Below are positions 27,583-35,509 of a DNA stretch of 64,000 bases, one piece after another (position 1 is the stretch's first letter; each line of letters opens with the position of its first letter). The translations under genes were made by a program, and so were the position numbers. The DNA is from Dyadobacter sp. CY261 (GTDB lineage Bacteria > Bacteroidota > Bacteroidia > Cytophagales > Spirosomataceae), in assembly GCF_021440085.1 (NCBI RefSeq), contig NZ_JAKCPW010000001.1, positions 1,364,001 to 1,428,000 on the forward strand, given 5' to 3'. The notes beneath the pieces were generated by a model that saw only the letters and a program-made list of their open reading frames with translations, searched no databases and had not been told where the DNA came from.

Positions 27583-29361
27583 ATGAAGTTACTATTCCAA
27601 TACCTGACCAGGTACAAGGGCCTTATATTTCTGGCCCTTATTATGGCCGCTATCAACCAGGTTTTCTCCCTCCTCAATCCATACATCCTCGGTAACTATC
27701 TGATCGATCCCTACGCCAATAAAGCAGCCGAATTCCGGAATAACGGGTTGGACAATGCGTTTTTTAAGGGCATACTAATGGGATTGCTGATGATTATCGG
27801 CGTAGCGATGGTGTCGCGTATTGCCAAGGCGTTTCAGGATTACCTAGTGAATGTCGTCATTCAAAAATTTGGCGCTAACCTCTATACGGACGGGCTACGG
27901 CACGCATTGAGGCTGCCGTTTCAAGATTTTGAAGACCAGCGTTCCGGCGAAACACTCTCCGTGCTTTTAAAAGTCCGCGCCGATTGCGAAAAATTCATCC
28001 TAAACTTTGTCAATGTACTGTTTTTCACCTCAGTAGGGATAATTTTTGTAGTAATCGTTGCATTCAGGCTAAGCCCGCTCTTACCTTTGATCTACCTTGT
28101 AGGCTCGGTGATACTGGCATTTCTGACGAGTGTTTTGAGTAGGAAAATTAAAACGATCCAGAAAAACATCGTCAAGGAAACTACCTCGCTAGCTGGCTCT
28201 ACGACCGAATCGCTGCGTAATATCGAACTGGTGAAAAGCTTGGGATTGACGCAGCAGGAAATCGGCAGGCTGAACACCACGACCTACAAAATCCTGAAAC
28301 TCGAACTTAAAAAGGTGAAAAGTATCCGTTCGGTAAGTTTCATTCAAGGCACGTTCGTAAACTTTCTACAACAATGCGTGATGTTCGCATTACTCTTTTT
28401 CGTGTTCCGTGACAAAATTACGGTAGGCCAGATGATGATGATGCAATTTTACTCCTTCTTCATCTTTGGTCCATTGCAAGAATTGGGTAACGTCATTCTC
28501 TCCTACCGTGAAGCCGAGGCTTCGCTGAACAATCTGCAGGAACTATTAGCCCGCCCCGTCGAGCACAAACCTGCTAATCCTGAGGTCATTACAGACATTA
28601 AAGAATTGCAGTTCGATCATGTAAAGTTCCAGCATCAGTCAGCCAATCGTCCGGCCTTGGAGGACATTTCTTTTGATGTGAAACGTGGTGAGACGATCGC
28701 ATTCGTCGGACCTTCTGGTTCCGGCAAAACGACGCTGGTAAAATTGCTGGTTGGGCTTTATCAACCAATTGAAGGCAAAGTTTCTTATAACGGTGTAAAT
28801 GGAAAAGAGATTGATTTTGATGAAATAAGGCATAAAATCGGTTTTGTAACACAGGATACACAGCTTTTTTCGGGTACCATCAAGGAGAACCTGCTATTCG
28901 TTAATCCGGAGGCGACCGACGAGATGATCAACGATGTGTTGCTGAAAGCAGCATGCTACAATCTGCTGGCGCGGGCCGAGAACGGAATTCAGACGGTAAT
29001 CGGCGAAGGCGGATTGAAATTATCTGGCGGCGAACGTCAGCGCCTTTCGATCGCACGCGCACTCCTGCGCAATCCAAACCTGATCATTTTCGATGAAGCG
29101 ACTTCTGCATTGGATTCCCTTACAGAAGAAGAAATTTCGAACACAATTCGCACCATTACCGACCAACGCCAGCATATCACCGTGATGATCGCCCACCGCC
29201 TGTCGACGATCATGTACGCCGACCGTATTTATGTGCTTGAAAAAGGTCGCGTTATCGAAACGGGCAACCATCATACGTTGCTGGAAGAAAAGGGCCTGTA
29301 TTACGCCATGTGGCGCCAGCAAATCGGCGAACGCAAAGACGAGCAGGTGCTTTCGGCGTGA
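27583..29361 (+). CDS. ABC exporter, fused permease and ATPase (MsbA-like)
   Basis: A 592-aa half-transporter expected to work as a homodimer in the inner membrane. The start at 27583 (MKLLFQYLTRYKG) is chosen because the upstream open frame runs over the tRNA terminator. Six membrane helices lie within residues 15-320; the nucleotide-binding domain begins near 345 and has Walker A VGPSGSGKTTLVKLL, Q-loop FVTQDTQLFS, signature LSGGERQRLSIARALL, Walker B NLIIFDEATSALDS and the switch IAHRLSTIMYADRI. Substrate unknown; lipid A or drugs are usual for the group. A 51-base palindrome immediately follows the stop. Confidence 0.92.
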   Translation: MKLLFQYLTRYKGLIFLALIMAAINQVFSLLNPYILGNYLIDPYANKAAEFRNNGLDNAFFKGILMGLLMIIGVAMVSRIAKAFQDYLVNVVIQKFGANLYTDGLRHALRLPFQDFEDQRSGETLSVLLKVRADCEKFILNFVNVLFFTSVGIIFVVIVAFRLSPLLPLIYLVGSVILAFLTSVLSRKIKTIQKNIVKETTSLAGSTTESLRNIELVKSLGLTQQEIGRLNTTTYKILKLELKKVKSIRSVSFIQGTFVNFLQQCVMFALLFFVFRDKITVGQMMMMQFYSFFIFGPLQELGNVILSYREAEASLNNLQELLARPVEHKPANPEVITDIKELQFDHVKFQHQSANRPALEDISFDVKRGETIAFVGPSGSGKTTLVKLLVGLYQPIEGKVSYNGVNGKEIDFDEIRHKIGFVTQDTQLFSGTIKENLLFVNPEATDEMINDVLLKAACYNLLARAENGIQTVIGEGGLKLSGGERQRLSIARALLRNPNLIIFDEATSALDSLTEEEISNTIRTITDQRQHITVMIAHRLSTIMYADRIYVLEKGRVIETGNHHTLLEEKGLYYAMWRQQIGERKDEQVLSA

Positions 29362-29412
29362 TTTTAATGAGTGAATGAGTGAATGAGAGATTCACTCATT
29401 CACTCATTAAAA
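29362..29412. repeat. Perfect 51-base palindrome built from GAGTGAAT units
   Basis: Left arm 29362-29384 and right arm 29390-29412 are exact complements of 23 bases with the 5-base loop GAGAG. Each arm is itself a tandem of the 8-mer GAGTGAAT / ATTCACTC. It starts one base after the ABC-gene stop. It lacks the T-run of an intrinsic terminator on the plus strand. Confidence 0.9.
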
Positions 29413-29478
29413 ACCAATACGCAAGAAACAGGTTTCAAGCCAGTCTCTGGTCGGGTAATTTTGGTCTAACAAATCAAA

Positions 29479-30192
29479 ATGCCACCTGCTATGACCAATA
29501 TCGAAAATCTCGACTGGGCTGCTGTCCGTGATAATCTTCATCGACGTGGCTACGCACAACTCGATCGGGTGATGGATGAAATGGAATGCGATGAGTTGAT
29601 CGCACAATACGACAATCCGGCCCATTACCGCAAGACGATCGTGATGGAACGTTATCGCTTCGGATTAGGCGAATACAAATACTTCACATATCCGTTACCA
29701 CAAATCATCCAGCGGCTTCGTGAAATCATTTACCCAAAACTCGCTCCCATAGCCAACCAATGGATGCAGGTTTTGAAAAAGGACCAACCCTACCCTGCCC
29801 ATTTTGCTGAGTTTCAAGAAATTTGTAAAACAGAAAACCAGACAAAACCCACCGTACTGATCCTCAAATATGGCAGAGGCGGCCATAACACCCTTCATCA
29901 GGATTTGTATGGCGACGTTTTCTTCCCGATTCAAATGGTGTTATTTCTCAGTGAGCCTGAGCAGGACTATACCGGCGGCGAGTTTGTCATGACCGAGCAA
30001 GTCCCGCGCGCCCAATCAAAAGCCATCGTATTAAAGCCCCGAAAAGGCGATGCACTGCTATTCACGACCAATTTCAGGCCCGTAAAAGGAAGTAAAGGAT
30101 ATTACCGGGTCAACATGAAACATGGTGTGAGCGAAGTACACGAAGGCGAACGATACACCTTAGGCATTATTTTTCACGACGCATTGAGCTAA
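29479..30192 (+). CDS. 2-oxoglutarate / Fe(II)-dependent oxygenase
   Basis: A 237-aa cytosolic dioxygenase. The double-stranded beta-helix carries the iron ligands in LHQDLYGDVFFPIQMV (H and D of HxD) and the distal histidine and 2OG-binding arginine in KHGVSEVHEGERYTLGIIFH. The N-terminal part (LDRVMDEMECDELIAQYDNP) resembles prolyl-hydroxylase-like members rather than AlkB proper. It lies seven bases before an Ada zinc-finger gene and convergent with alkA, which suggests a role with DNA alkylation damage, but substrate is not shown. The start may instead be the ATG at 29491. Confidence 0.85.
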   Translation: MPPAMTNIENLDWAAVRDNLHRRGYAQLDRVMDEMECDELIAQYDNPAHYRKTIVMERYRFGLGEYKYFTYPLPQIIQRLREIIYPKLAPIANQWMQVLKKDQPYPAHFAEFQEICKTENQTKPTVLILKYGRGGHNTLHQDLYGDVFFPIQMVLFLSEPEQDYTGGEFVMTEQVPRAQSKAIVLKPRKGDALLFTTNFRPVKGSKGYYRVNMKHGVSEVHEGERYTLGIIFHDALS

Positions 30193-30198
30193 AAAACA

Positions 30199-30462
30199 AT
30201 GATTGCCCACAAAGAAATAGGTCTCGAAAACTTTGCGACTAGCCGGAAACTGAAAGGTATGATCGACAACGGAGAAATTCGGATGGCCGGCAACCGTAAC
30301 CTGAAAATCTATGGCCAATTATCCTGCGGCTCCGGGAAGCGGATGAAACGTAGTAACCGGGTATTCTTTGCAGACGAGCGTGATGCCCTCTCACACGGTT
30401 ACCGCCCGTGTGGGCATTGCCTGCGTGAGGCTTATCTGAAATGGAAACAAGGATCAGACTAA
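30199..30462 (+). CDS. Small protein with an Ada-like zinc-binding domain
   Basis: An 87-aa protein almost entirely one Ada-type metal-binding domain: KIYGQLSCGSGKRMKRSNRV, then FFADERDALSHGYRPCGHCL. The second cysteine pair (RPCGHC) is intact, but only one cysteine is present where full Ada has two (FCRPSC). This suggests a structural zinc site without the usual methyl-acceptor arrangement. It has no HTH or methyltransferase domain, unlike whole Ada. It is six bases after the oxygenase gene and its stop overlaps the end of convergent alkA by nine bases. Confidence 0.85.
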   Translation: MIAHKEIGLENFATSRKLKGMIDNGEIRMAGNRNLKIYGQLSCGSGKRMKRSNRVFFADERDALSHGYRPCGHCLREAYLKWKQGSD

Positions 30463-31362
30463 TGCTTTCACCGCCAGACTTCTCCACAGGTAGAATGCAA
30501 GGTAAGTCTCCCAACCTGCAAATGCGCCGAAAAAAGCATTAATCTTGTCCTTCTCGGTCCGGTCGGCGATGATCCCATGTGCAACTAATGCATTCAACAG
30601 ACCTACATCGCCATGCGGAATGCCCTGCGGAACGCGTAGCGACTTCATCAACGCATAATTCGCTGTCCAGATGCCGATGCCTTTGTGGCTTGTCAATGCT
30701 TTTTGTTGCGCCGGAAAATCAGGCAATGCCGCGATTCCTTCTTTGCTGAGCATACCGGCAACAAATGCACGCGCGATGCCACTAATGTACTGCGCTTTCT
30801 TCTCCGAGAACTGCATCGCGCGCAGCTCGTCTACCTCCGCATTAGCCAACGTCTCCGCGTCGGGAAATATGTAAAATACCTGGTTATCCCATTCCAAATG
30901 CCGGCCGAAGCGCTCCACGAGGCGTCGTTTGAGCTTATAGGCGAATGTAAGATTGATCTGCTGGCCGATAATGCACCAGCACAGCGCCTCGAACATATCC
31001 GAAATCCCGATTAAACGAAGACCAGTGAAGTCGTCTGCCATATAAGCCAGGCGCTTGTCGCGTTTCAAATGCGCGTAAAACGGCTGAATATCGCGTTCCA
31101 GGTCGAACCACTCCTTTACAAAGCTGGTCAGAAAGTCCCTGCATTCGGGATTGGCGGGACCTGCCAATGTCTCGATCTCCAAAAATCCCCCATGCTCCTG
31201 AATATGGAACAGGACGTCTCCGAAAGGTGTCTGAATGGCCTTCCAAATAGCATTATCACTGATCACATGCAGACAATCGTCGTAATTACGGTTCAAAAAC
31301 CAGAGGCATTCCTGAAAGCTGAAAAACGGCGGTACGGGAATCAAAATAGTTGGATGGTCCAT
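30454..31362 (-). CDS. DNA-3-methyladenine glycosylase II, AlkA-like
   Basis: Base-excision enzyme that removes alkylated purines. 302 residues from the ATG at 31362. The N-terminal TBP-like domain (about 1-110) is followed by the HhH-GPD fold: CWCIIGQQINLTFAYKLKRR, hairpin KGIGIWTANYALMKSL and the catalytic aspartate in PHGDVGLLNALVAHG. Length is close to E. coli AlkA plus extra C-terminal helix. It faces the oxygenase/Ada pair tail-to-tail, forming an alkylation-repair neighbourhood. Downstream direction it is separated from holA by the second GAATGAGT-type palindrome. Confidence 0.93.
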   Translation of the reverse strand: MDHPTILIPVPPFFSFQECLWFLNRNYDDCLHVISDNAIWKAIQTPFGDVLFHIQEHGGFLEIETLAGPANPECRDFLTSFVKEWFDLERDIQPFYAHLKRDKRLAYMADDFTGLRLIGISDMFEALCWCIIGQQINLTFAYKLKRRLVERFGRHLEWDNQVFYIFPDAETLANAEVDELRAMQFSEKKAQYISGIARAFVAGMLSKEGIAALPDFPAQQKALTSHKGIGIWTANYALMKSLRVPQGIPHGDVGLLNALVAHGIIADRTEKDKINAFFGAFAGWETYLAFYLWRSLAVKALV

Positions 31363-31372
31363 TTTGGGGAAT

Positions 31373-31458
31373 AATTTTAATGACTGAATGTTTGAATGAC
31401 TGAATGATCGAATAATCACCGTTGACTCAGTTATTCACTCATTCACTCATTCAAAATT
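31373..31458. repeat. Imperfect palindrome of the GAGTGAAT family
   Basis: Left arm (AATTTTAATGACTGAATG... from 31373) and right arm (...CACTCATTCACTCATTCAAAATT to 31458) are inverted and built from ACTGAATG / CACTCATT octamers, with inner GAATAA (31410-31415) / TTATTC (31431-31436). It fills the alkA-holA gap. Confidence 0.8.
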
Positions 31459-31461
31459 AAA

Positions 31462-32481
31462 TCAATGCACGATCTTGAAAACCAGCTCGCGGAGCAGCTC
31501 GCCTTCGGGTATGCTCGTGCCATCGAGCCCTTTCAAACGGCCGTCACATTCCCGGAGATAATGGATAATGTTCGCCACCTTAGCCATGGGATAGTTACGC
31601 GCTGCCAGCAGGTAATCTTTGACAAAATAAGGATTCACACCCAGCTCCACCGCCAGTCCTTTTTCCGACTTGTCCCTCGCCGCATGCGTCAGCAACAGCT
31701 TCGAGAAAAATCCGAATAGAATGATCAGTACTGGCGCCAATGGGTTATCCTTGGGATTGGATGCAAAAAAAGCCGCTATCTGGTTGGCTTTCAATACATC
31801 CCGGTGCATTAATGCCTTTTGGAATTCAAACACATTGTACTCCTTGCTAATCCCCACAAACCGCTCAATCGCCGACGCGTCGATGCCTTCACCCACCCTC
31901 AGGTTGACCATGATCTTGCGGATTTCGTTAGAAAGCCTTTTTAAATCATTCCCAATGTTTTCTACCAGCATTTGGACCGCCTTCGGACTAATTTTCACGC
32001 CCTCATGCTGGCAAAATGAGGCGACCCAGTCCGGCAATTTATTGTCGTACATCTTCTTGGACTGAACAACAACCCCATTTGCATTGCAGGCTTTGAGATA
32101 GGACTTCCGTTCATCGGCATTGGCGTGATAACAAAAAACGAGCACCGTGCTCGGCACCGGGTTCAATGCATAATCTTCCAGACGCTGCTGTTGTTCCTTT
32201 TGCTCAATACCATTCAGTTTATGCGCCTCTTTTACCAAAACCAGCTGTCGCTCAGCCATAAACGGAAAGCGCCGGGCATAGCTAAGTATGCCGGCCACAT
32301 CGGTATCTTTTCCATAAAGCACAAACTGATTAAAGCCCCGCTCCGACTCCGGAACCACTCTGTTTTCAAGCTCTTCAGCAATAGAGTCGATGTAATAGGG
32401 CTCGTCGCCGTGCAAAAAATACAGCGGACGGAATTTCTTACCTTTTATTTCTTTGAGGACGATATCGGGTGTTTGTGCCAT
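31462..32481 (-). CDS. holA: DNA polymerase III, delta subunit
   Basis: Clamp-loader subunit that opens the beta clamp. The 339 residues have the N-terminal RecA-like domain start FRPLYFLHGDEPYYIDSIAE, the segment ERGFNQFVLYGKDTDVAGIL, the central three-helix domain, and the C-terminal collar domain. There is no intact P-loop, as usual for delta. It is followed (60 bases upstream in its own direction is the start; behind it) by the ACP phosphodiesterase-like gene on the same strand. Confidence 0.93.
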   Translation of the reverse strand: MAQTPDIVLKEIKGKKFRPLYFLHGDEPYYIDSIAEELENRVVPESERGFNQFVLYGKDTDVAGILSYARRFPFMAERQLVLVKEAHKLNGIEQKEQQQRLEDYALNPVPSTVLVFCYHANADERKSYLKACNANGVVVQSKKMYDNKLPDWVASFCQHEGVKISPKAVQMLVENIGNDLKRLSNEIRKIMVNLRVGEGIDASAIERFVGISKEYNVFEFQKALMHRDVLKANQIAAFFASNPKDNPLAPVLIILFGFFSKLLLTHAARDKSEKGLAVELGVNPYFVKDYLLAARNYPMAKVANIIHYLRECDGRLKGLDGTSIPEGELLRELVFKIVH

Positions 32482-32541
32482 TAGTTTGCAGATTGGGACC
32501 GGAATATGATCCGGACATCAAATTTACCCTTCAGCGCCGAT

Positions 32542-33144
32542 TTATGCCGCGTTTTCAATGATAAATTGCCCGGCCTCACGGCGCAATTCAGGAAAAAAAG
32601 ATAGGAATTTGGTGTAATAAAACGCTTCGTTAGCCCGCAAATCGCTCACAGCCGTGGAGATGGGAGCCAGAAATTCGGCCCGGCGGGAGAGCCTGTGAAA
32701 GGTGGTATCGATGCCATCGAGTGTAGCATAAGCAGTGAGCCAGTCCTGGCGGATCATCGATCGGACCATCGGGATCATCGTTTCAGGGATCAAATGCTCG
32801 TTTTTTTCGACAATGGAATACGTCCGATGCGCGTATACGCGGAGCGGTTCCCCGTGGTAATGCGCGAAATTTTTGGCCAGGAAATAATCGAAATAAATAT
32901 CCATCACAATGCCCGCCAGCTTTCCCTGGGTAACAGCCGCCACATCTTTGGCTTCCCGCACTTCGGGATGGCTGTCGGTAAATGAATCGATAAAGCGGTG
33001 AAGTTTCAACCCGAGCACATAGTTGGGGTTCCAGTTTGCCGTCTTCTCTTCGGTTAAGCGTCCTTTGATAAAGTCACCGACATAATTTCCCATCATCACC
33101 CCCTCATTCTCGCCTGACAGCAAAATATGCGCTAAAAAATTCAT
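32542..33144 (-). CDS. Acyl-carrier-protein phosphodiesterase-like protein (AcpH family)
   Basis: A 200-aa HD-fold-like protein. The family releases 4'-phosphopantetheine from ACP. Visible signature: MNFLAHILLSGENEGVMMGN at the start, VGDFIKGR, LHRFIDSFTDSHPEV with the metal-binding His and Asp residues, and DIYFDYFLAKNF. The length matches the family. Physiological role in Bacteroidota is not well tested, so the substrate is inferred. It is on the same strand as holA, 60 bases upstream. Confidence 0.88.
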   Translation of the reverse strand: MNFLAHILLSGENEGVMMGNYVGDFIKGRLTEEKTANWNPNYVLGLKLHRFIDSFTDSHPEVREAKDVAAVTQGKLAGIVMDIYFDYFLAKNFAHYHGEPLRVYAHRTYSIVEKNEHLIPETMIPMVRSMIRQDWLTAYATLDGIDTTFHRLSRRAEFLAPISTAVSDLRANEAFYYTKFLSFFPELRREAGQFIIENAA

Positions 33145-33171
33145 CTAAATGACATTTTGACAAAATTGCCG

Positions 33172-33179
33172 TACGTTTG
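33172..33179 (+). promoter_or_regulatory. Candidate -7 element of the FKBP gene
   Basis: TACGTTTG matches TAnnTTTG and lies 63 bases before the start codon. No good TTG is seen at the right distance. Confidence 0.35.
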
Positions 33180-33241
33180 TTCCAGTACTCTTCCAGGGAA
33201 CAATTCTTTTACAACAACCATTATTTTAATCAAACTAGCAA

Positions 33242-33757
33242 ATGAAAGTCGAAAAAAATAACGTCATAGCGTTGACATATAGCCTCAGCATTCCCGACTC
33301 TGAAGGTGAAACGGATATCGTGGAAGTGGTAACCGAAAACGACCCAATGTACTTTATTCACGGCATTAGCGGCTTGCCAGAAGGCTTCGAAAACCAAATT
33401 GAGGGGCTCTCTGCTGGCGATACTTTTGATTTTACGGTTGCTCCCGAGGAGGGCTATGGCGAATACGATGAAGAAGCGGTAGTAGATCTGCCCAAATCGG
33501 TATTCCAGAACAGCGAAGTGGATCAGGACGAACTGTTGCAAGTCGGAAATATCATCCCGATGACCAACGAAGACGGCGAAAGGCTCCATGGCCAGATCGT
33601 CGAAATCCAGGACGATGTAGTGATTATGAACTTCAACCACCCGCTCGCAGGCAAAAAAATGCATTTTGCAGGCACGATCCTATCTGTACGCGCAGCCACG
33701 CGTGAGGAGCTGGATCATGGGCATGTACATGGTGCGGGGGGTGTTCATCATCATTAA
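33242..33757 (+). CDS. SlyD-like FKBP-type peptidyl-prolyl isomerase with His-rich tail
   Basis: A 171-aa folding helper. FKBP core strands at 1-70 (NNVIALTYSLSIPDSEGETD, PMYFIHGISGLPEGFENQIE) enclose an IF chaperone insert (about 70-130), then GDTFDFTVAPEEGYGEYDEE. The C-terminus has a cluster of histidines (DHGHVHGAGGVHHH), recalling the metal-binding tail of E. coli SlyD, which handles nickel; that link is inferred. A GAGTGAAT-type palindrome begins right after its stop, between it and the convergent dCMP deaminase. Confidence 0.93.
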   Translation: MKVEKNNVIALTYSLSIPDSEGETDIVEVVTENDPMYFIHGISGLPEGFENQIEGLSAGDTFDFTVAPEEGYGEYDEEAVVDLPKSVFQNSEVDQDELLQVGNIIPMTNEDGERLHGQIVEIQDDVVIMNFNHPLAGKKMHFAGTILSVRAATREELDHGHVHGAGGVHHH

Positions 33758-33847
33758 TGAGTGAATTTTGACCGGGTCGCGGAGCGATGAGTGAATACTT
33801 ATTAAATCGAATATTCACTCATCCACTCATTGGCTCATTCACTCATT
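33758..33847. repeat. Third GAGTGAAT-family palindrome
   Basis: Contains an exact 12-base inverted pair GATGAGTGAATA (33786-33797) / TATTCACTCATC (33812-33823) and further CACTCATT, CTCATTCACTCATT copies. It occupies the whole gap between the convergent FKBP and deaminase genes. Confidence 0.8.
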
Positions 33848-33849
33848 AG

Positions 33850-34332
33850 TCATTCACCCATTGGCTTATACTGCTCCACATCCACGCCAAACCGCCGCAG
33901 AAATTCGACACCTTCCTCAATGGCAATACCTTTGTAAGCCGCGTACGAATGCAGGAAAAAGACTTTTTTGATCTTCATCGTGTAAATCACACGGGCACAG
34001 GCTATACAGGGCGCTAACGTCACGAAAAGCGTGGATCCTTCGATATTGGAGCCATTTTTTACGGCAAAAAGAATCGCATTCTGCTCCGCGTGCAATGCCA
34101 GCGAACAGCTCCCTTTTGCATCTCTTGGGCATCCTACCTCCGGAAATTCCTCATCACAGTTGTGCGTACCTGCGGGCGGCCCGTTGTAGCCGATCGAGAT
34201 AATCCGCGTGTCCTTCGTTAGCACCGCACCGACCTGCGCTTTTATACAATGTGAACGTTTGGCAAGATTTTTTGCCAGGTCCATATAAATGTCATCAAAT
34301 TCCGGCCGCAAATTCGTTGTAGCTAATGTCAT
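33850..34332 (-). CDS. Deoxycytidylate (dCMP) deaminase
   Basis: Zinc enzyme converting dCMP to dUMP for thymidylate synthesis. The 160 residues have the zinc-binding motifs HAEQNAILFAVKNG (His, catalytic Glu) and PCIACARVIYTMK (two Cys), plus the family extension NCDEEFPEVGCPR. Length and order match the ComEB/dCMP group rather than cytidine deaminase. It is convergent with the FKBP gene and divergent from the DUF922-like gene. Confidence 0.93.
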   Translation of the reverse strand: MTLATTNLRPEFDDIYMDLAKNLAKRSHCIKAQVGAVLTKDTRIISIGYNGPPAGTHNCDEEFPEVGCPRDAKGSCSLALHAEQNAILFAVKNGSNIEGSTLFVTLAPCIACARVIYTMKIKKVFFLHSYAAYKGIAIEEGVEFLRRFGVDVEQYKPMGE

Positions 34333-34403
34333 TCTCTGTTTAATCCAAATTCAGGGTACAAAATTAGGAAAATGACGGCTGGATTCAACGCAGTTTGAAA
34401 AGT

Positions 34404-35489
34404 ATGACCAAAAGCATCTCGCTTATTTTCTTCCTGATCAGTGCCCTTACCCCGCTGCTCGCACAGCAGGACAAGTCTATTGTGACGCTCACCAAAGACC
34501 CCGCGGGTCTTTTTAAATCCTATAAATTCTTCATTCAGAATGTCGAAGACCAACGCCCCCAGCCCGGCGCGACATTGGGAAAAGTGATCGCTTTCGGTAA
34601 GGAAATACCCGCTGTACTCCCAGGCAGGGCCGAAAGTGAGTTGTTCGAATATTGGTCATTTATAGCACCCAAAAAAGAACAGACTTATTTGCCGCTGTAC
34701 ATTACGATCAAAGAGTTGTCTGTCAATGAGAAACGTGTAGGCCCGAACAAAGTTACCGGCGAAGTGCGACTGAATGTCCGCTTTCGTTGGTACCGCGACA
34801 TGCAGCCCGTCGAACTGACCGGATACCAGACATCCGCCAATTACACCCGCCCGGAAACCGCATTTACGCACGATAAGCTTATCAGACAGCTTGTGGATCA
34901 AGCATTAAGCCATTTTCAAAAATGGATGGCTGCCAACGCCGGTAAAACACCCGCATTGGCCCGAAACCTTGTGCTGGCATTCAAGGAAATCAGTAACTCC
35001 ACGTCGGAGGATACGGTCTTTTATTCTCCAAAACGGCCCCTGATCTGGAACGACTTCAAAGTAAGGAGTGCAAAACCCGGCAGTCGCTATGCCGCTGCGG
35101 TATTTACCAGTTTCGGGTATGAGGGACATTCATATCCGAAGGGCGATGACCTGGTAGTGGAAATAGGTTTAAAGATATTTATGGTCAAAAGCATGTCGTG
35201 GGGCCGGCCTGAATCGCGGAATGCGGGAACATTACGACATGAGCAGATCCATTTTGACATTACCCGCCTTGTTGTAGAGAAATTCAAGGAACGCCTTCGA
35301 AAGGCCGAGTTGACGATCGAAGACTACGATAGCGAAATTCAATACCAGTTTTTAGAGGCTTTCCGCGACATGAACCGCGACCAGGAGCAGTACGACGGCG
35401 AAACCGGTCACGGATTGAATGCGGGAATGCAGGCCGCCTGGGACAAAAAGGTAGCCCAACAGATTGAAGCGCTTTATTCTGTACAATGA
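34404..35489 (+). CDS. Secreted DUF922-like zinc-metalloprotease candidate
   Basis: A 361-aa protein from the ATG at 34404; a TTG nine bases upstream is the alternative. Signal peptide about 1-20 (MTKSISLIFFLISALTPLLA Q). A Bacteroidota-type beta domain (30-150) precedes a C-terminal half with the motif RHEQIHFDI, an HExxH, and later YDGETGHG. Those two motifs are the hallmarks of the DUF922 family, proposed to be predicted Zn-peptidases; activity and target are unproven. It stands alone, convergent with the comEC gene. Confidence 0.8.
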   Translation: MTKSISLIFFLISALTPLLAQQDKSIVTLTKDPAGLFKSYKFFIQNVEDQRPQPGATLGKVIAFGKEIPAVLPGRAESELFEYWSFIAPKKEQTYLPLYITIKELSVNEKRVGPNKVTGEVRLNVRFRWYRDMQPVELTGYQTSANYTRPETAFTHDKLIRQLVDQALSHFQKWMAANAGKTPALARNLVLAFKEISNSTSEDTVFYSPKRPLIWNDFKVRSAKPGSRYAAAVFTSFGYEGHSYPKGDDLVVEIGLKIFMVKSMSWGRPESRNAGTLRHEQIHFDITRLVVEKFKERLRKAELTIEDYDSEIQYQFLEAFRDMNRDQEQYDGETGHGLNAGMQAAWDKKVAQQIEALYSVQ

Positions 35490-35509
35490 CGATGCGTTGT
35501 GAAGCTGTT

